64,000 nt of DNA, taken from contig JABJAH010000037.1 in the NCBI GenBank assembly GCA_018666155.1, forward strand, positions 248,001 through 312,000, in the 5' to 3' direction. Positions within the stretch are counted from its first letter, which is position 1. Each line of letters begins with the position of its first letter. A program made the position numbers and the translations under genes. This stretch comes from Rhodospirillaceae bacterium (lineage in GTDB: Bacteria > Pseudomonadota > Alphaproteobacteria > Rhodospirillales > Rhodospirillaceae). Of this stretch, positions 7,623 to 16,890 are shown piece by piece. The notes beneath the pieces are model-generated. The model was given only the letters and a program-made list of their open reading frames with translations, made no database searches and had not been told where the DNA came from.

Positions 7623-10180
7623 TAGGCATCCTTTCTCAAGATCACGAAGGCGCGCTTGTTGACGGCATCATCGCAGAGCAGGCCCTGCCGTTCGACCTGG
7701 AATCCCGCTGCGGCCACGGCCGCGACTTTATCTTGGAAACCCTCTTCAACAACCGTGGTTGACCTTTGGCCTTGGCTTTCAAAAAGCACAGCCCCACCCG
7801 CGGATGTTAACGACGCAAAATGTCGACCAAGATCAGGCAGCGGCATTGTCATCCAACCGTGGATGGCGGCCGCGATGACAACGTCAAAAGGTGTGTCTCT
7901 GGTAAAGGTCTCGGCATCGCCGCATTGGAGATCGCAATTGGAGACACCAAGAAACGCGGTGACACGACTGCCGATGTCGACCAAGGCCTGAACATGTTCA
8001 AGACCAAGCGCGCTTTGACCATAACTAGCGGCGGCGAGCGTGAGAAAGCCGGTGTTACAGCCGAGATCAAGAACACGCTTCCCTTTGCATAAATGTTCCA
8101 GGTCATAGGCGGCGGTGCGCACATCCGTATCTCGACTACCAGCAATCAACACCGGCGTGCAGCTCTGGTAGGGCAAACCGAAATCACCGAATTTTAACGC
8201 CGATGATTCGCGGTACGCCGCCCACTGGGTTTGAATATCATCATGCAGCAAGGCGAGGTCACTGTGCTCCGCCGAATCTTTAAGCGTGCTTTGCAAGGCG
8301 TCGACATGGTCGCGGATACGATGGGTGAAAGGCCGGCAGGACGCCGCCCTCCAACGCGCAGCGACTGCGTCTGACCAATGATTATTCTGCGCCTCACCCT
8401 GGCCGACAGCAGCATGAAAGGCTGGAACATTCGCAAGCGCAGCCTGACTGTCCGCATCGAGAGCTTGCCCATCCTTAAGCGCGCGCAACGCTTTAACAAC
8501 GACACTCTGAGGTGCGCGGTCTTCCGTCGGAATATTGCTTTGCCCATCCAGGGCATCCCTCCCATAGGCCTCTGCAAATTGGGTGAGCCACGGTGCGAAA
8601 GGTCTCCAAAGCCCAATCGCATCAGAGTTCACAGCCGGACGGTCGGCGAAACTGGCCCAGGGCATCGGAAGGGGCGCATGGGCCGACGCGACGGCCGGTG
8701 GCGCAAGAGTCTCGACCTTGGGCAAGCCTAAAGCATCGACGATATTCGATAGAACTGAATCCGGGTCTGCGACTAAATCCTCATAGGACACGCTGGCAAT
8801 GACTGGGTCCCATGGGCTCCAGTGTGCGCGAAGTCGGTCATAACATTTCAGTCGCGTTGCAATGCCTTGCCAAGTATCGGCCCAATGCCCGCCGGTTACG
8901 AAGTTCCGCGCAAAGATGCTGACGGCCAAATCCAGAGGATCGCGTTGAATTTGAATGATCTTCGCGTCAGGGCAAAGTTGCAGAAGGAGGTCAAGATAAA
9001 GAGTGTTGGTTGGATGGGTATCAATAACGAACCGAGCCGAGCCGCCAAGCCGCCGCAGTGTTGTTCGATAACTTGCAGCCGCTTCCTCCAACCGAGCGGC
9101 GTCACCGGCGAAGTCGATTTCAGCGAAACGCGGCAACAACCCCACCTCGTCAGCCGCAGCGATGTCGGGGTGGCCCGACAGCCAAGATTGAAGGAGAGAC
9201 TTTCCGGAACGAGATGGCCCGGCAATGATCAGCGGCGTCGGACCGTCGGACGCAATAGTGCCCACTGCTGGAAGGGGTGTCGCCACGACGGTTTCGACGC
9301 GGTGCTCGAAGGCTGCGATCGATTGCGCATGCGCCCTTTTGGCTTCGAGAGAGCGCAGCCGATTGCCTTCAATGAAACAGACCAAAGAGTCTTCGACTGA
9401 GTCCGTAGCTGCAAAAGTGTTCCCTAGCGTAAACCACGCTTTGATGGCGTCTGACTTTTCGAGCACGCCTTCGCCAAGTAAAGCGATCAGGCGGGTGATG
9501 GTTGTGTTTGGATCAGGTGGGTTGGCGAAGAGCGCCAAATTGTGGTGCGCGGTCATATGGTCTGGCGCGAAATCTAAGAGGTCGAGCAACGCATGCCGGG
9601 CCGCTTCGGTGTTTCCACCTTCCCATAAAGCCTGCGCCCGCTTGAGGTGGAACGCCTGATCGGTTGGCTTATGTGCCAAGAAACCTTCACACACAGCAAC
9701 GACGTCGACAAAAGCCCGCCGGTCCATCAGCAAAGTGATGAGAGCCAGCGCGGATGGACGGTAGGCCGCCTTCTGCGACAAGGCCTGGCGGTAAACTGCC
9801 TCCGCCTCATCGGACCAGCCCGCCAACGCCAAGACATGCCCGGCGGTATTGCATGCGGCCGCATCTGAATCAGAACGACCGGCGATAAACCGCGCATGGG
9901 GAATTGCGTCATTGAGTTTCTTAAGGTCAACCAAAACCGCAGCGAGGACCGCCCCAGTGTCAACATGATCTGGACGAGACTCTGCCGCTTTGAAAAGCAG
10001 TGGTTCCGCGTCAGCCGAACGCCCGTCGTGGAACGCAAGGGCACCTAAATTGTAAAGCGCCGGCGCGTTGTTGGGATCACGCTCCAGCACGGCCCTAAAA
10101 TGGCGTTGTGCGTCTTCGGTATGGCCATCACGCAACGCTGCGACACCGGCTTGGAAAGTGGCTTCAACTGTCGTGGACAC
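7622..10180 (-). CDS. TPR - sulfotransferase - SAM methyltransferase fusion protein
   Basis: An 852-residue three-part protein. Residues about 5-290 hold tetratricopeptide repeats. About 314-545 is a sulfotransferase domain: a 5'-phosphosulfate loop (GPSRSGKSLLQSW, 321-333), the VIDTHPTN strand, and a PAPS 3'-phosphate region (IQRDPLDLAVSIFARN). About 697-852 is a class I methyltransferase with SAM motif I VLDLGCNTGF (703-712). TPR-sulfotransferase proteins are known in alphaproteobacteria; the added methyltransferase is unusual. The acceptor may be a protein, peptide or glycan. It sits between an enoyl-CoA-hydratase-like gene (27-base gap) and the TfoX-like gene (overlapping) in one minus-strand operon. 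Confidence 0.85.
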   Translation of the reverse strand: MSTTVEATFQAGVAALRDGHTEDAQRHFRAVLERDPNNAPALYNLGALAFHDGRSADAEPLLFKAAESRPDHVDTGAVLAAVLVDLKKLNDAIPHARFIAGRSDSDAAACNTAGHVLALAGWSDEAEAVYRQALSQKAAYRPSALALITLLMDRRAFVDVVAVCEGFLAHKPTDQAFHLKRAQALWEGGNTEAARHALLDLLDFAPDHMTAHHNLALFANPPDPNTTITRLIALLGEGVLEKSDAIKAWFTLGNTFAATDSVEDSLVCFIEGNRLRSLEAKRAHAQSIAAFEHRVETVVATPLPAVGTIASDGPTPLIIAGPSRSGKSLLQSWLSGHPDIAAADEVGLLPRFAEIDFAGDAARLEEAAASYRTTLRRLGGSARFVIDTHPTNTLYLDLLLQLCPDAKIIQIQRDPLDLAVSIFARNFVTGGHWADTWQGIATRLKCYDRLRAHWSPWDPVIASVSYEDLVADPDSVLSNIVDALGLPKVETLAPPAVASAHAPLPMPWASFADRPAVNSDAIGLWRPFAPWLTQFAEAYGRDALDGQSNIPTEDRAPQSVVVKALRALKDGQALDADSQAALANVPAFHAAVGQGEAQNNHWSDAVAARWRAASCRPFTHRIRDHVDALQSTLKDSAEHSDLALLHDDIQTQWAAYRESSALKFGDFGLPYQSCTPVLIAGSRDTDVRTAAYDLEHLCKGKRVLDLGCNTGFLTLAAASYGQSALGLEHVQALVDIGSRVTAFLGVSNCDLQCGDAETFTRDTPFDVVIAAAIHGWMTMPLPDLGRHFASLTSAGGAVLFESQGQRSTTVVEEGFQDKVAAVAAAGFQVERQGLLCDDAVNKRAFVILRKDA

Positions 10181-10207
10181 GCAGGTTCCTCAGAAAATCG
10201 CAGCGTC

Positions 10208-10990
10208 TCAGCGTTTGTTGAAATTGGGCTTGCGCTTGGCGGTAAAGGCTTCGAACCCTTCACGAAAGTCCTCGCTAGAAAATGCATCGACAAAAAGCGC
10301 GCGCGTTTCCGGCGTATCATCTGTCGCACCATCAAGGATCATATGAGCGATTTTTTTGGTAGCCTCGGCGGAGTACTGAGAGGCCGCGCAAATCTGATCC
10401 GCGAAACCCTTTACTTCGGACTCGAGCTGATCGCTCTCAACCAAGCAGTCTAAAAGGCCTAATGCCTTGGCTTCGTCGGCCTCAATAATGCGGCCCGTGT
10501 ACAGAATGTCTTTGGCCGTGGACGCACCGACCGCGTCAACCAGTCGCTTAGTGTCGACTAGGCTGTAAACCAAACCAAGTTTCCCCGGCGTGATGCCGAG
10601 CTTCGCGCTGGTGTCGCCAAACCGAAGATCACAACATAGGGCAATGCCACAGCCGCCGCCGACACAGGCGCCGCGGATCATCGCGATGGTCGGCTTGGGA
10701 AAACGATGCAGGGCTTTTTGAGATTGGTAGGTGACTTCAGCGATGGTGTCGGCCGTTTTTGGATCGTCGAACACCGCTTTCATCTCGTCAATGTCGGCGC
10801 CGGCTGCAAAAGCAGGCCCTTCCCCGGTGACGATGAGTAGACGAACTGTGGGATCGGCCTCTGCCTCAGCCAACAGCTCAATCATGCGCTGCCACATTCC
10901 CAAATTGAGAGCGTTGCGCTTTTCGGGGCGGTTAAGACGCAGCACCGCATGGGGGCCTGTTCTATCTAGATAAATGGCATCGTCGGGCAT
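10208..10990 (-). CDS. Enoyl-CoA hydratase/isomerase (crotonase) superfamily protein without the catalytic glutamates
   Basis: A 260-residue crotonase-fold protein. The CoA-binding and oxyanion-hole segments are clear (AAGADIDEM about 62-70, and GACVGGGCGIAL about 107-118). The two glutamates that activate water in classical crotonase sit in GGGCE and PE contexts. Here the first is Gly (GGGCG) and the second context reads ITPGKLGL, so ordinary enoyl-CoA hydration is unlikely. The oxyanion hole remains, so thioester isomerisation, decarboxylation or hydrolysis is possible. It opens the minus-strand operon with the TPR-sulfotransferase fusion. The family is certain; the reaction is not. Confidence 0.85.
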   Translation of the reverse strand: MPDDAIYLDRTGPHAVLRLNRPEKRNALNLGMWQRMIELLAEAEADPTVRLLIVTGEGPAFAAGADIDEMKAVFDDPKTADTIAEVTYQSQKALHRFPKPTIAMIRGACVGGGCGIALCCDLRFGDTSAKLGITPGKLGLVYSLVDTKRLVDAVGASTAKDILYTGRIIEADEAKALGLLDCLVESDQLESEVKGFADQICAASQYSAEATKKIAHMILDGATDDTPETRALFVDAFSSEDFREGFEAFTAKRKPNFNKR

Positions 10991-11072
10991 TCAAGCTCTC
11001 TCATCGATCAAACACAGCAGTGACGGTTTTACCCCAGAGAGATCCGAAGCACCATAAAGGGTGACCGCAGGG

Positions 11073-11690
11073 CTACTTCTTTTTCTTGGCGGCCTTGGCT
11101 TCGCGAGCTTCGGTCTTTTTCTGTTTATTGATCAGCTTGTCTTCGGGGGTCGCGCTGCGACCGATATGGAAGCGCTCTTCGAACAGAGGTTTTTTCGCCC
11201 CTTCGCGATACCAGCTCATCAGCATGGGGATACCCGCTTTGCGGAACAATCCGATTTGGGGGCAGCGGCGGTCCGTCTCGCGGGCGAGCTCCTTAACCCG
11301 CGCAACACTTTCCTTGCTATCGACATAAAGATCGAAGTTGATCTGTTCGTATTGTGGCTGAAGGTGGAGGTCGAAAAAGAAGCCGCGAATATCGATAAGA
11401 GACCGAACGTCAGTGCGGATGCCCTTATATTTAAAGCCCTGATCGCGGGCGACCACGCGTACCGTGATCGATGTACACGCTGCCAACGCGGAAAGTTGGG
11501 CGTGAACGGGGCTCCAACCACGGGACTTCCCTTGTAAATCTGGCGGATCACCGATGTCGAACCCTTCCGGCTCGTCATACATGATGGATGTTTGGCCTTC
11601 GAAGTATCCTTCAACACGCATCTGCTCGAAGGACTGTGAACTAACATCGGAAATCCCGATGTAGCCGGGATAAGAAACATCGGTTTTCAT
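11073..11690 (-). CDS. OsmC-like thiol peroxidase/redox protein
   Basis: A 205-residue OsmC/Ohr-fold protein. The two cysteines of the family are present, in LAACTSITVR and RCPQIGLF, which in OsmC/Ohr reduce organic hydroperoxides. The fold is longer than usual and ends in a Lys-rich tail (KQKKTEAREAKAAKKKK). I start it at the ATG at 11690 because a GGGGAA ribosome site sits 7 bases upstream; the ATG at 11714 would place that site inside the gene. It lies 82 bases upstream of the crotonase-like gene on the same strand and is divergent from a VOC gene. Confidence 0.8.
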   Translation of the reverse strand: MKTDVSYPGYIGISDVSSQSFEQMRVEGYFEGQTSIMYDEPEGFDIGDPPDLQGKSRGWSPVHAQLSALAACTSITVRVVARDQGFKYKGIRTDVRSLIDIRGFFFDLHLQPQYEQINFDLYVDSKESVARVKELARETDRRCPQIGLFRKAGIPMLMSWYREGAKKPLFEERFHIGRSATPEDKLINKQKKTEAREAKAAKKKK

Positions 11691-11769
11691 GTGCGTTTCC
11701 CCAACTGTTGTCATGGCCCGCGCTGCGGAGGGCTTTCCAAAGCAGGCTCAAGTATGGCACCAATCAGGC

Positions 11770-12633
11770 ATGGAGTCGGCCCCGCAAATCAAAACTTCGG
11801 CGATCGATCACCTTGGTGTGGTCGGCCGAGATATCGGCGCGCTTGTAACGACCTACACGAGACTTGGATTTACGCCGACCGAGCCAGTGCCGTTGATGGG
11901 TCTCGTCGACGGAGAACCAGTGCCCTTGGGGCAAGACTCGGCCCATCTCATTTTTGCCGATAGTTATGTCGAGCTATCAGGGGTGACCAGCACGGACCCC
12001 AACCATCATCTTGCGCCTTGGCTAGAGCGCCGTCACGGCCTCCACATTCTTGCCTTCGGCAGTAGCGATGCCGATACCGCCCACGCGATGCTAACGCAGC
12101 AGGGCTTAGAGGTCCCAGCAGTGCAAGGTGCAAGTCGTCACGTCACCTATGGAACGCGCCACGGGGACGCCAAGTTCAAATGGTTCAAGGCCCCCGACAG
12201 CTTGGGCGACGAAGGTTTCGTCTGCTTGGTTGAGCAAGTCACACCGGACCTTGTGTTCCAGCCGCCAGAGAATGGTCATCCGAACGGCGCTCTCAGCGTA
12301 ACCGGCGTGACACTCTTGAGTGACGACCCGGCTGAATCGATCAAGCGATTTGAGGCCTATCCGGGTGCGGCGCCTTTAAACGAAACTCAACTCGACTTCG
12401 ACGGACAAGTTCTCACCTTTCTCGATCAATCTACATTTACCGACCACTTCGAGGCATCTCCTGGACTCGCCCCGCCGGCCTTCGCTGGCTTCACAGTGAG
12501 GGTGGCCGACATCGCAACAACACGGGCTGTTCTCGAGCGCAGCGATGTCGCGGTTCATGAAACCGATACGGGTGATCTATGGGTGAGCCCGGCCGATGCC
12601 TGCGGGTCTTTGTTGATTTTCAGCGCGCGCTAA
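11770..12633 (+). CDS. VOC family protein with glyoxalase-3-like domain
   Basis: A 287-residue protein of two VOC-type modules. The N-terminal module begins IDHLGVVGRDIGALVTTYTR and continues to VELSGVTS and the H-G-L-H-I-L strand, a pattern seen in glyoxalase-like (Glyoxalase_3) proteins. The second module runs from about residue 175 (VTGVTLLSDDPAESIKRFE) to the end. The start is uncertain: I take the ATG at 11770, just before the domain, while ATGs at 11713 or 11689 would add unconserved residues. The ribosome site is weak. It converges with the cyclopropane synthase gene 6 bases downstream. Substrate unknown. Confidence 0.72.
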   Translation: MESAPQIKTSAIDHLGVVGRDIGALVTTYTRLGFTPTEPVPLMGLVDGEPVPLGQDSAHLIFADSYVELSGVTSTDPNHHLAPWLERRHGLHILAFGSSDADTAHAMLTQQGLEVPAVQGASRHVTYGTRHGDAKFKWFKAPDSLGDEGFVCLVEQVTPDLVFQPPENGHPNGALSVTGVTLLSDDPAESIKRFEAYPGAAPLNETQLDFDGQVLTFLDQSTFTDHFEASPGLAPPAFAGFTVRVADIATTRAVLERSDVAVHETDTGDLWVSPADACGSLLIFSAR

Positions 12634-12639
12634 GCGGCC

Positions 12640-13833
12640 TTACGCGTCCGCGTACATATAGTCGCGGGTCAACGGTACAGACTCGAGCTCTGGGCTCATC
12701 TGAATATGGAAATTGACGTGATAGGCGTGGTGGAAACTTGATTCCGCACTGGCCAAGAAGAACTCCCACATGCGGCAGAAACGGGCGTCGTAGATTTTTT
12801 CCATTTCATCGCGATGCTCCATAAACCGGCGACGCCATTCCCGCAGCGTATAGGCGTAGTGAAGCCGCAACGTCTCGACATCCGTGATGTAGAAACCAGC
12901 CTTCTCCACATGGGGTACGATTTCAGACAACGCCGGCGCATAACCGCCCGGGAAGATATACTTCAAGGTCCAGGAATCAGAGGCGCCGGGACCGTCGGCT
13001 CGGCCGATGGTGTGGAGCAACGCCACCCCATCATCGACCAAGAGCTGCCGCATGGTTTTGAAGAAGGTGCGATACATGGGCAGGCCGACATGCTCAAACA
13101 TCCCGACCGAGACGATGCGATCAAAGGTGCCCTCAACCTCCCGGTAATCTTTATAAAGAAACTGTACCCCATCTCCGACGTCGGCTTCCGAAGCGCGCCG
13201 ATTGGCGACCTTCAATTGTTCTTCCGATAAGCTGATTCCAGTCACATTGACGCCATGGCGCTGATGCAGCGCAAGGCCTAGGCCACCCCAACCACAGCCG
13301 ACATCCAACACCGACATTCCGGGCTTTAGACAAAGCTTCGCCGCGATGTGATCGACCTTGTCGCGTTGCGCTTGCTCTAGCGTCTCATTGGGCGACTTGT
13401 AGTAGGCCATGGAGTACTGCATGTCCTCATCGAGGAAGCGTTCGTACAAGGTCGACGACAAGTCGTAGTGGTGAGAAACATTGGTAGCGGCACGGGAAAT
13501 CGGGTTATAGGTGCGCAGCAGTCCACCAAAGCGTTCGATTGATTTTAATGTCCGCGCAGCCCAATGGCCGTGCGTTGCGCGGATATTCGACATGACCAGA
13601 TCAAGCATGTCGAACAAGTCGCCATCTTCAATCGTCAAAGTGCCATCCATATAGCCCTCGCCGGCGTAGAGCGCAGGATTGAGGAACAGCTTGGTGCCGA
13701 GATTGGGATCATGGAACGTGACTGTCACCTTAGGATCCGATCCGCTACCGACGTCGTGTCGACGGCCGGTGTGATCGATGATGACTAAAGTTCCTCGCTT
13801 CATGAGAGGTTTGAGAAAACGGGCAAATAACAC
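12640..13833 (-). CDS. Cyclopropane-fatty-acyl-phospholipid synthase family methyltransferase
   Basis: A 397-residue Cfa-type enzyme, expected to transfer a methylene group from SAM to the double bond of membrane phospholipid acyl chains. The N-terminal domain matches the family, and a GTG start at 13833 keeps the usual opening (FLKPLMKRGTLVIID). The SAM motif is VLDVGCGWGGLGLAL, followed by GISLSEEQL and SVGMFEHVG. The E. coli active-site Cys354 region (FLASAESSFHHAYHV here) has Ala in place of Cys, as in other members of the wider family. It is divergent from the FAD monooxygenase gene across 107 bases. Confidence 0.9.
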   Translation of the reverse strand: MLFARFLKPLMKRGTLVIIDHTGRRHDVGSGSDPKVTVTFHDPNLGTKLFLNPALYAGEGYMDGTLTIEDGDLFDMLDLVMSNIRATHGHWAARTLKSIERFGGLLRTYNPISRAATNVSHHYDLSSTLYERFLDEDMQYSMAYYKSPNETLEQAQRDKVDHIAAKLCLKPGMSVLDVGCGWGGLGLALHQRHGVNVTGISLSEEQLKVANRRASEADVGDGVQFLYKDYREVEGTFDRIVSVGMFEHVGLPMYRTFFKTMRQLLVDDGVALLHTIGRADGPGASDSWTLKYIFPGGYAPALSEIVPHVEKAGFYITDVETLRLHYAYTLREWRRRFMEHRDEMEKIYDARFCRMWEFFLASAESSFHHAYHVNFHIQMSPELESVPLTRDYMYADA

Positions 13834-13940
13834 GGCGGTTTTTCCAGAGGTCGTGATTGAGTAAAACTTTGTTAGAGTATTTCACAAGGCGTAGCTAATG
13901 TCCGCCACCAGACGTTCACAGGCGCGTGGGATTTTAAAAG

Positions 13941-15152
13941 ATGACAAGTTTAGACCCCTCGAACCGTGACCGCGTCATCATCGTCGGCGCTGGGCCAGTC
14001 GGCCTCGTTGCGGCCTTGCGGCTGGCCCGTGCAGGAATTACCGTGGTCGTTCTTGAGGCCGCCGACTTGCCCCATGCGGAACCGCGGGCGTCTACCTTTC
14101 ACCCACCGACCGTTGATCTATTGGATGAGCTGGGCCTCGGCGAGCGACTCGTTGCCTTGGGGCGGCCGGCGCGAACCTGGCAGTACTGCATGTTCGAAAC
14201 CGGCGATCGGGCTGTGTTTGACCTTGGTGTTCTCGCTAAAGACACCAATCACCCGTACCGCCTGCAATGCGAACAGCTCAATCTGGTGATCGAAGCCACC
14301 AAAATGCTCGAGGCGGAGCAACCCGGCGCCCTGATTCACAAAGCCAAAGTGACGCAGGTCAGCCAAACCGAAGATGGTGTTGTTGTCGATGCCGAGATTG
14401 AAGGCGAGGCAACACGGTTACACGGACTCTGGTTGATTGGCGCGGACGGAGCCAGCAGCGTTGTGCGCAAGGATTTGGGGCTGGCCTTTGACGGCGAAAC
14501 CTATCCCACTGTTTCGATTTCCATTGGCACGCCCTTTCCCTTTGAAGAGCACGTCGACGGCTTGTGCGGCGTCAATTACTTCTGGGCCGATGGCTGGTCG
14601 TTCAGCATGTTCCAAACCAAAAACATGTGGCGCGTCGGCTACTCACCGCCCGTAGATTTGGATGATGAGACAGCGGTCTCCGATCAAGAGGTGCAGGCCC
14701 GGCTGTCTCGGATTCTGCCGGGCTGCGGCCCCTTCGAGATTGTCACCGCGCGGCTTTACAGTGTGCACCGCCGATTGGTCGAGCGCATGCGTGTCGGCCG
14801 CATCCTCTTAGCGGGTGATGCCGCTCATTTGAACAGTCCATCCGGCGGATTCGGAATGAATGGCGGTGTTCATGACGCGTTCAATCTCACCGACAAGTTG
14901 ACTCGTGTTTGGAACGGTGAAGACGACGCATTGCTTGATCGCTATGCCCGACAACGTCATCACGCAGCGAGCTCGGATATTCAGAAAACCTCGGACGCCA
15001 ATCACAAACGGCATCGCGAGAAGGACACCACAAAACGTATGGCCGCGCTCAAAGAGATGCAGGACATCATCGCGGACGAAGCGAGGGCCTATAAATTTAT
15101 GCGGGAGTCCTCACTCATGGACTCGCTCGAACGCGCGAACGCTATTGAGTAG
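13941..15152 (+). CDS. FAD-dependent aromatic-ring monooxygenase (PHBH/UbiH-like)
   Basis: A 403-residue class A flavoprotein hydroxylase. It has the N-terminal GxGxxG dinucleotide motif (IIVGAGPVGLVAALRLARAG), the DG motif (LIGADGASSVVRKDLG) and the GD motif (RILLAGDAAHLNSPSGGFG), which contacts the FAD ribose and pyrophosphate. Such enzymes use NAD(P)H and O2 to hydroxylate phenolic or related rings; the closest style is 3-(3-hydroxyphenyl)propionate or resorcinol hydroxylases. There is no thioredoxin-like C-terminal domain, so it is a short form. Its last 11 bases overlap the convergent cupin gene. The substrate cannot be assigned. Confidence 0.88.
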   Translation: MTSLDPSNRDRVIIVGAGPVGLVAALRLARAGITVVVLEAADLPHAEPRASTFHPPTVDLLDELGLGERLVALGRPARTWQYCMFETGDRAVFDLGVLAKDTNHPYRLQCEQLNLVIEATKMLEAEQPGALIHKAKVTQVSQTEDGVVVDAEIEGEATRLHGLWLIGADGASSVVRKDLGLAFDGETYPTVSISIGTPFPFEEHVDGLCGVNYFWADGWSFSMFQTKNMWRVGYSPPVDLDDETAVSDQEVQARLSRILPGCGPFEIVTARLYSVHRRLVERMRVGRILLAGDAAHLNSPSGGFGMNGGVHDAFNLTDKLTRVWNGEDDALLDRYARQRHHAASSDIQKTSDANHKRHREKDTTKRMAALKEMQDIIADEARAYKFMRESSLMDSLERANAIE

Positions 15153-15720
15153 CTGCCCATTGGGTTTGATCCGGCGGGGTATAAGCCTGATTCGGATCTA
15201 ACGGTTGCGCCAAGCGAAAATAATTCTCGTCGGTGAAGGGCAATGCCTCACCGGTCTCAGAATTCCATACGCTACGATGCACCACCGGCAGATTTCCGTA
15301 GTACACGTGCAGGGCTACGGACCGTTCGGTGCCTGGATTCCCCACCGCGTGAATCACGTCGGCTGGCAGAAACACCATATCCCCAGCCGTATATATCCGT
15401 GTCACCGTCGCCTGAGGCTGACCCTGACGTAGACGAAAATAAGCCGCCGACTCCGTACCGCTGCATAACGCAATGGTCGTCGCCATGTTGTGATTGTGGG
15501 GTGGGTATTTGAGATTGGGACTCAGCTGAATCAGAAAAATCGTGATGTTATCATCCGCATGCAACAGCACTTCCTCGTCGTCGTACTGCGGCAGAGCAGC
15601 GGTCATTGAGACAGGGTTGCTTAACTCATAGCGCAAGCGCGCACTGACATAGTCTGCACAATTTAATTCGCCGCCCGCTTGCTCGCAGTCTCGTACGAAT
15701 CGATTAAGATCGAATACCAA
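15142..15720 (-). CDS. Cupin-fold protein resembling cysteine dioxygenase
   Basis: A 192-residue single cupin with a cysteine-dioxygenase-like layout. The first metal motif is PPHNHN (His75, His77) followed by Glu90 (SGTESAAYF). The third His is in DVIHAVGNPG (His124), giving a plausible Fe(II) site. The start ATG at 15720 is divergent from a VOC gene. Relatives are thiol dioxygenases that convert cysteine or mercaptopropionate to sulfinic acids. This protein lacks an obvious Cys-Tyr crosslink pair, so the substrate is open. It overlaps the 3' end of the monooxygenase gene. Confidence 0.7.
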   Translation of the reverse strand: MVFDLNRFVRDCEQAGGELNCADYVSARLRYELSNPVSMTAALPQYDDEEVLLHADDNITIFLIQLSPNLKYPPHNHNMATTIALCSGTESAAYFRLRQGQPQATVTRIYTAGDMVFLPADVIHAVGNPGTERSVALHVYYGNLPVVHRSVWNSETGEALPFTDENYFRLAQPLDPNQAYTPPDQTQWAATQ

Positions 15721-15857
15721 AGCCCTCAGTCCCTACCGTCATGTTTATTCTTTTTATTGGGGGCTCGCTCACTTGCCTCCGTTCCAAAAATGGTATCACC
15801 ATGACCCGGGTTAGCAAGGCTCGACTTGGCTCAACTATTGCATGTGGAGACGTGACC

Positions 15858-16799
15858 GTGGCCGTTACATCAATCCATGGCCCCATCATCAGTTGTGGTG
15901 ATCTGGCGGCGCAAAGAGACGTCTTTGAAAAGGTATACGGCCTGGTCGCCGTGGCCGAAGAGACTCTGACCGCCGACTCGGTGGCAGCCCTTTGGGGTCT
16001 CTCGGGCCGTACCGCGCTCACTGTCGTGCTGGAGACTCCGGGCACTCGATTCGGCATTCGCTTGGTTCAGTTTGATCCCCAGTCCGACATTGTGATTCGC
16101 CATAAGCCGTCGGGCTACAACAGCGACGCCCTCAAGGTGATTGATTTCTACGCGCCAGATTTCTATGCAGCGAAAACGCATCTAGAGGCCAAGGGGTATC
16201 ACCTCAAAGATGAAGTGGCCGAGTACGAATTAGACAACGGCGCGTTCCTCGAAGGACACCTATGGGGACCAGACGCCGTCGTGACGGCCCTGGTCAGCGG
16301 TCCGAAAGGTTTTTTCCGCAATTTTGCAACAACGACCGAGAAATTATTCTCAGAAGTGCAAAGCATCTCTGCGCCGGTATCTGACATGCCAGCCGTGTTG
16401 GCATTTTACGAAGCCGTCCTCGGCCTGAGCGTCATCCATGAATATGGCATTGATCATGAAAGCTTCGCCGATCTGGTCGGCACTCAGCACAAAATGAAAT
16501 TGCGCGCCAAGAACGTCGGGCTGGTCCGCACCGAGCCCTACTTCGGGCTTATTCACTATGGCTTACCGGAAACAGCCTACGACTCCTTGCGCGACCGGGC
16601 CGTGATGCCCAATCGGGGCCTGGTCGGCGCAACGGTCATCGTCGACGACGCGGCGGACGTGGCCCGTAATGCCGAGTCTCACGGGGCTGATACTTTGTCT
16701 GCTTTGACTGAAGTCGAGCTCGCCCCGTATGGCCAAATTCTCTCCTTCACCGTTCGCGGGCCACATGGCGTGGTACACCACATCATCGAGCCGTCCTAA
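15858..16799 (+). CDS. Double-VOC-domain protein (glyoxalase/dioxygenase fold)
   Basis: About 313 residues in two VOC modules: residues about 4-130 (IHGPIISCGDLAAQRDVFEK to YELDNGAFLEGHLWGPD) and about 155-310 (QSISAPVSDMPAVLAFYEAV to SFTVRGPHGVVHHIIEPS). I chose the GTG at 15858 because a GGAGA ribosome site lies 7 bases upstream and the domain begins directly; ATGs at 15741 or 15801 would add about 20-39 unconserved residues. The tandem-domain size recalls extradiol dioxygenases, but a clear H-H-E set is not evident. A methyltransferase gene follows 91 bases downstream on the same strand. Confidence 0.75.
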   Translation: MAVTSIHGPIISCGDLAAQRDVFEKVYGLVAVAEETLTADSVAALWGLSGRTALTVVLETPGTRFGIRLVQFDPQSDIVIRHKPSGYNSDALKVIDFYAPDFYAAKTHLEAKGYHLKDEVAEYELDNGAFLEGHLWGPDAVVTALVSGPKGFFRNFATTTEKLFSEVQSISAPVSDMPAVLAFYEAVLGLSVIHEYGIDHESFADLVGTQHKMKLRAKNVGLVRTEPYFGLIHYGLPETAYDSLRDRAVMPNRGLVGATVIVDDAADVARNAESHGADTLSALTEVELAPYGQILSFTVRGPHGVVHHIIEPS

Positions 16800-16890
16800 C
16801 GTCGATTCGGCGGCATTTTCCACTGCGCGTGCTTTGCCAAGACGGGCCTGCAGCGCTAGTGTATCCGGACGCTGAACCCCGGAGAGTGCC

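Noticed and set aside
8822..9400. A 192-codon plus-strand frame
   Set aside because: It is opposite the sulfotransferase region of the fusion gene, where the minus strand has clear PAPS-binding motifs.
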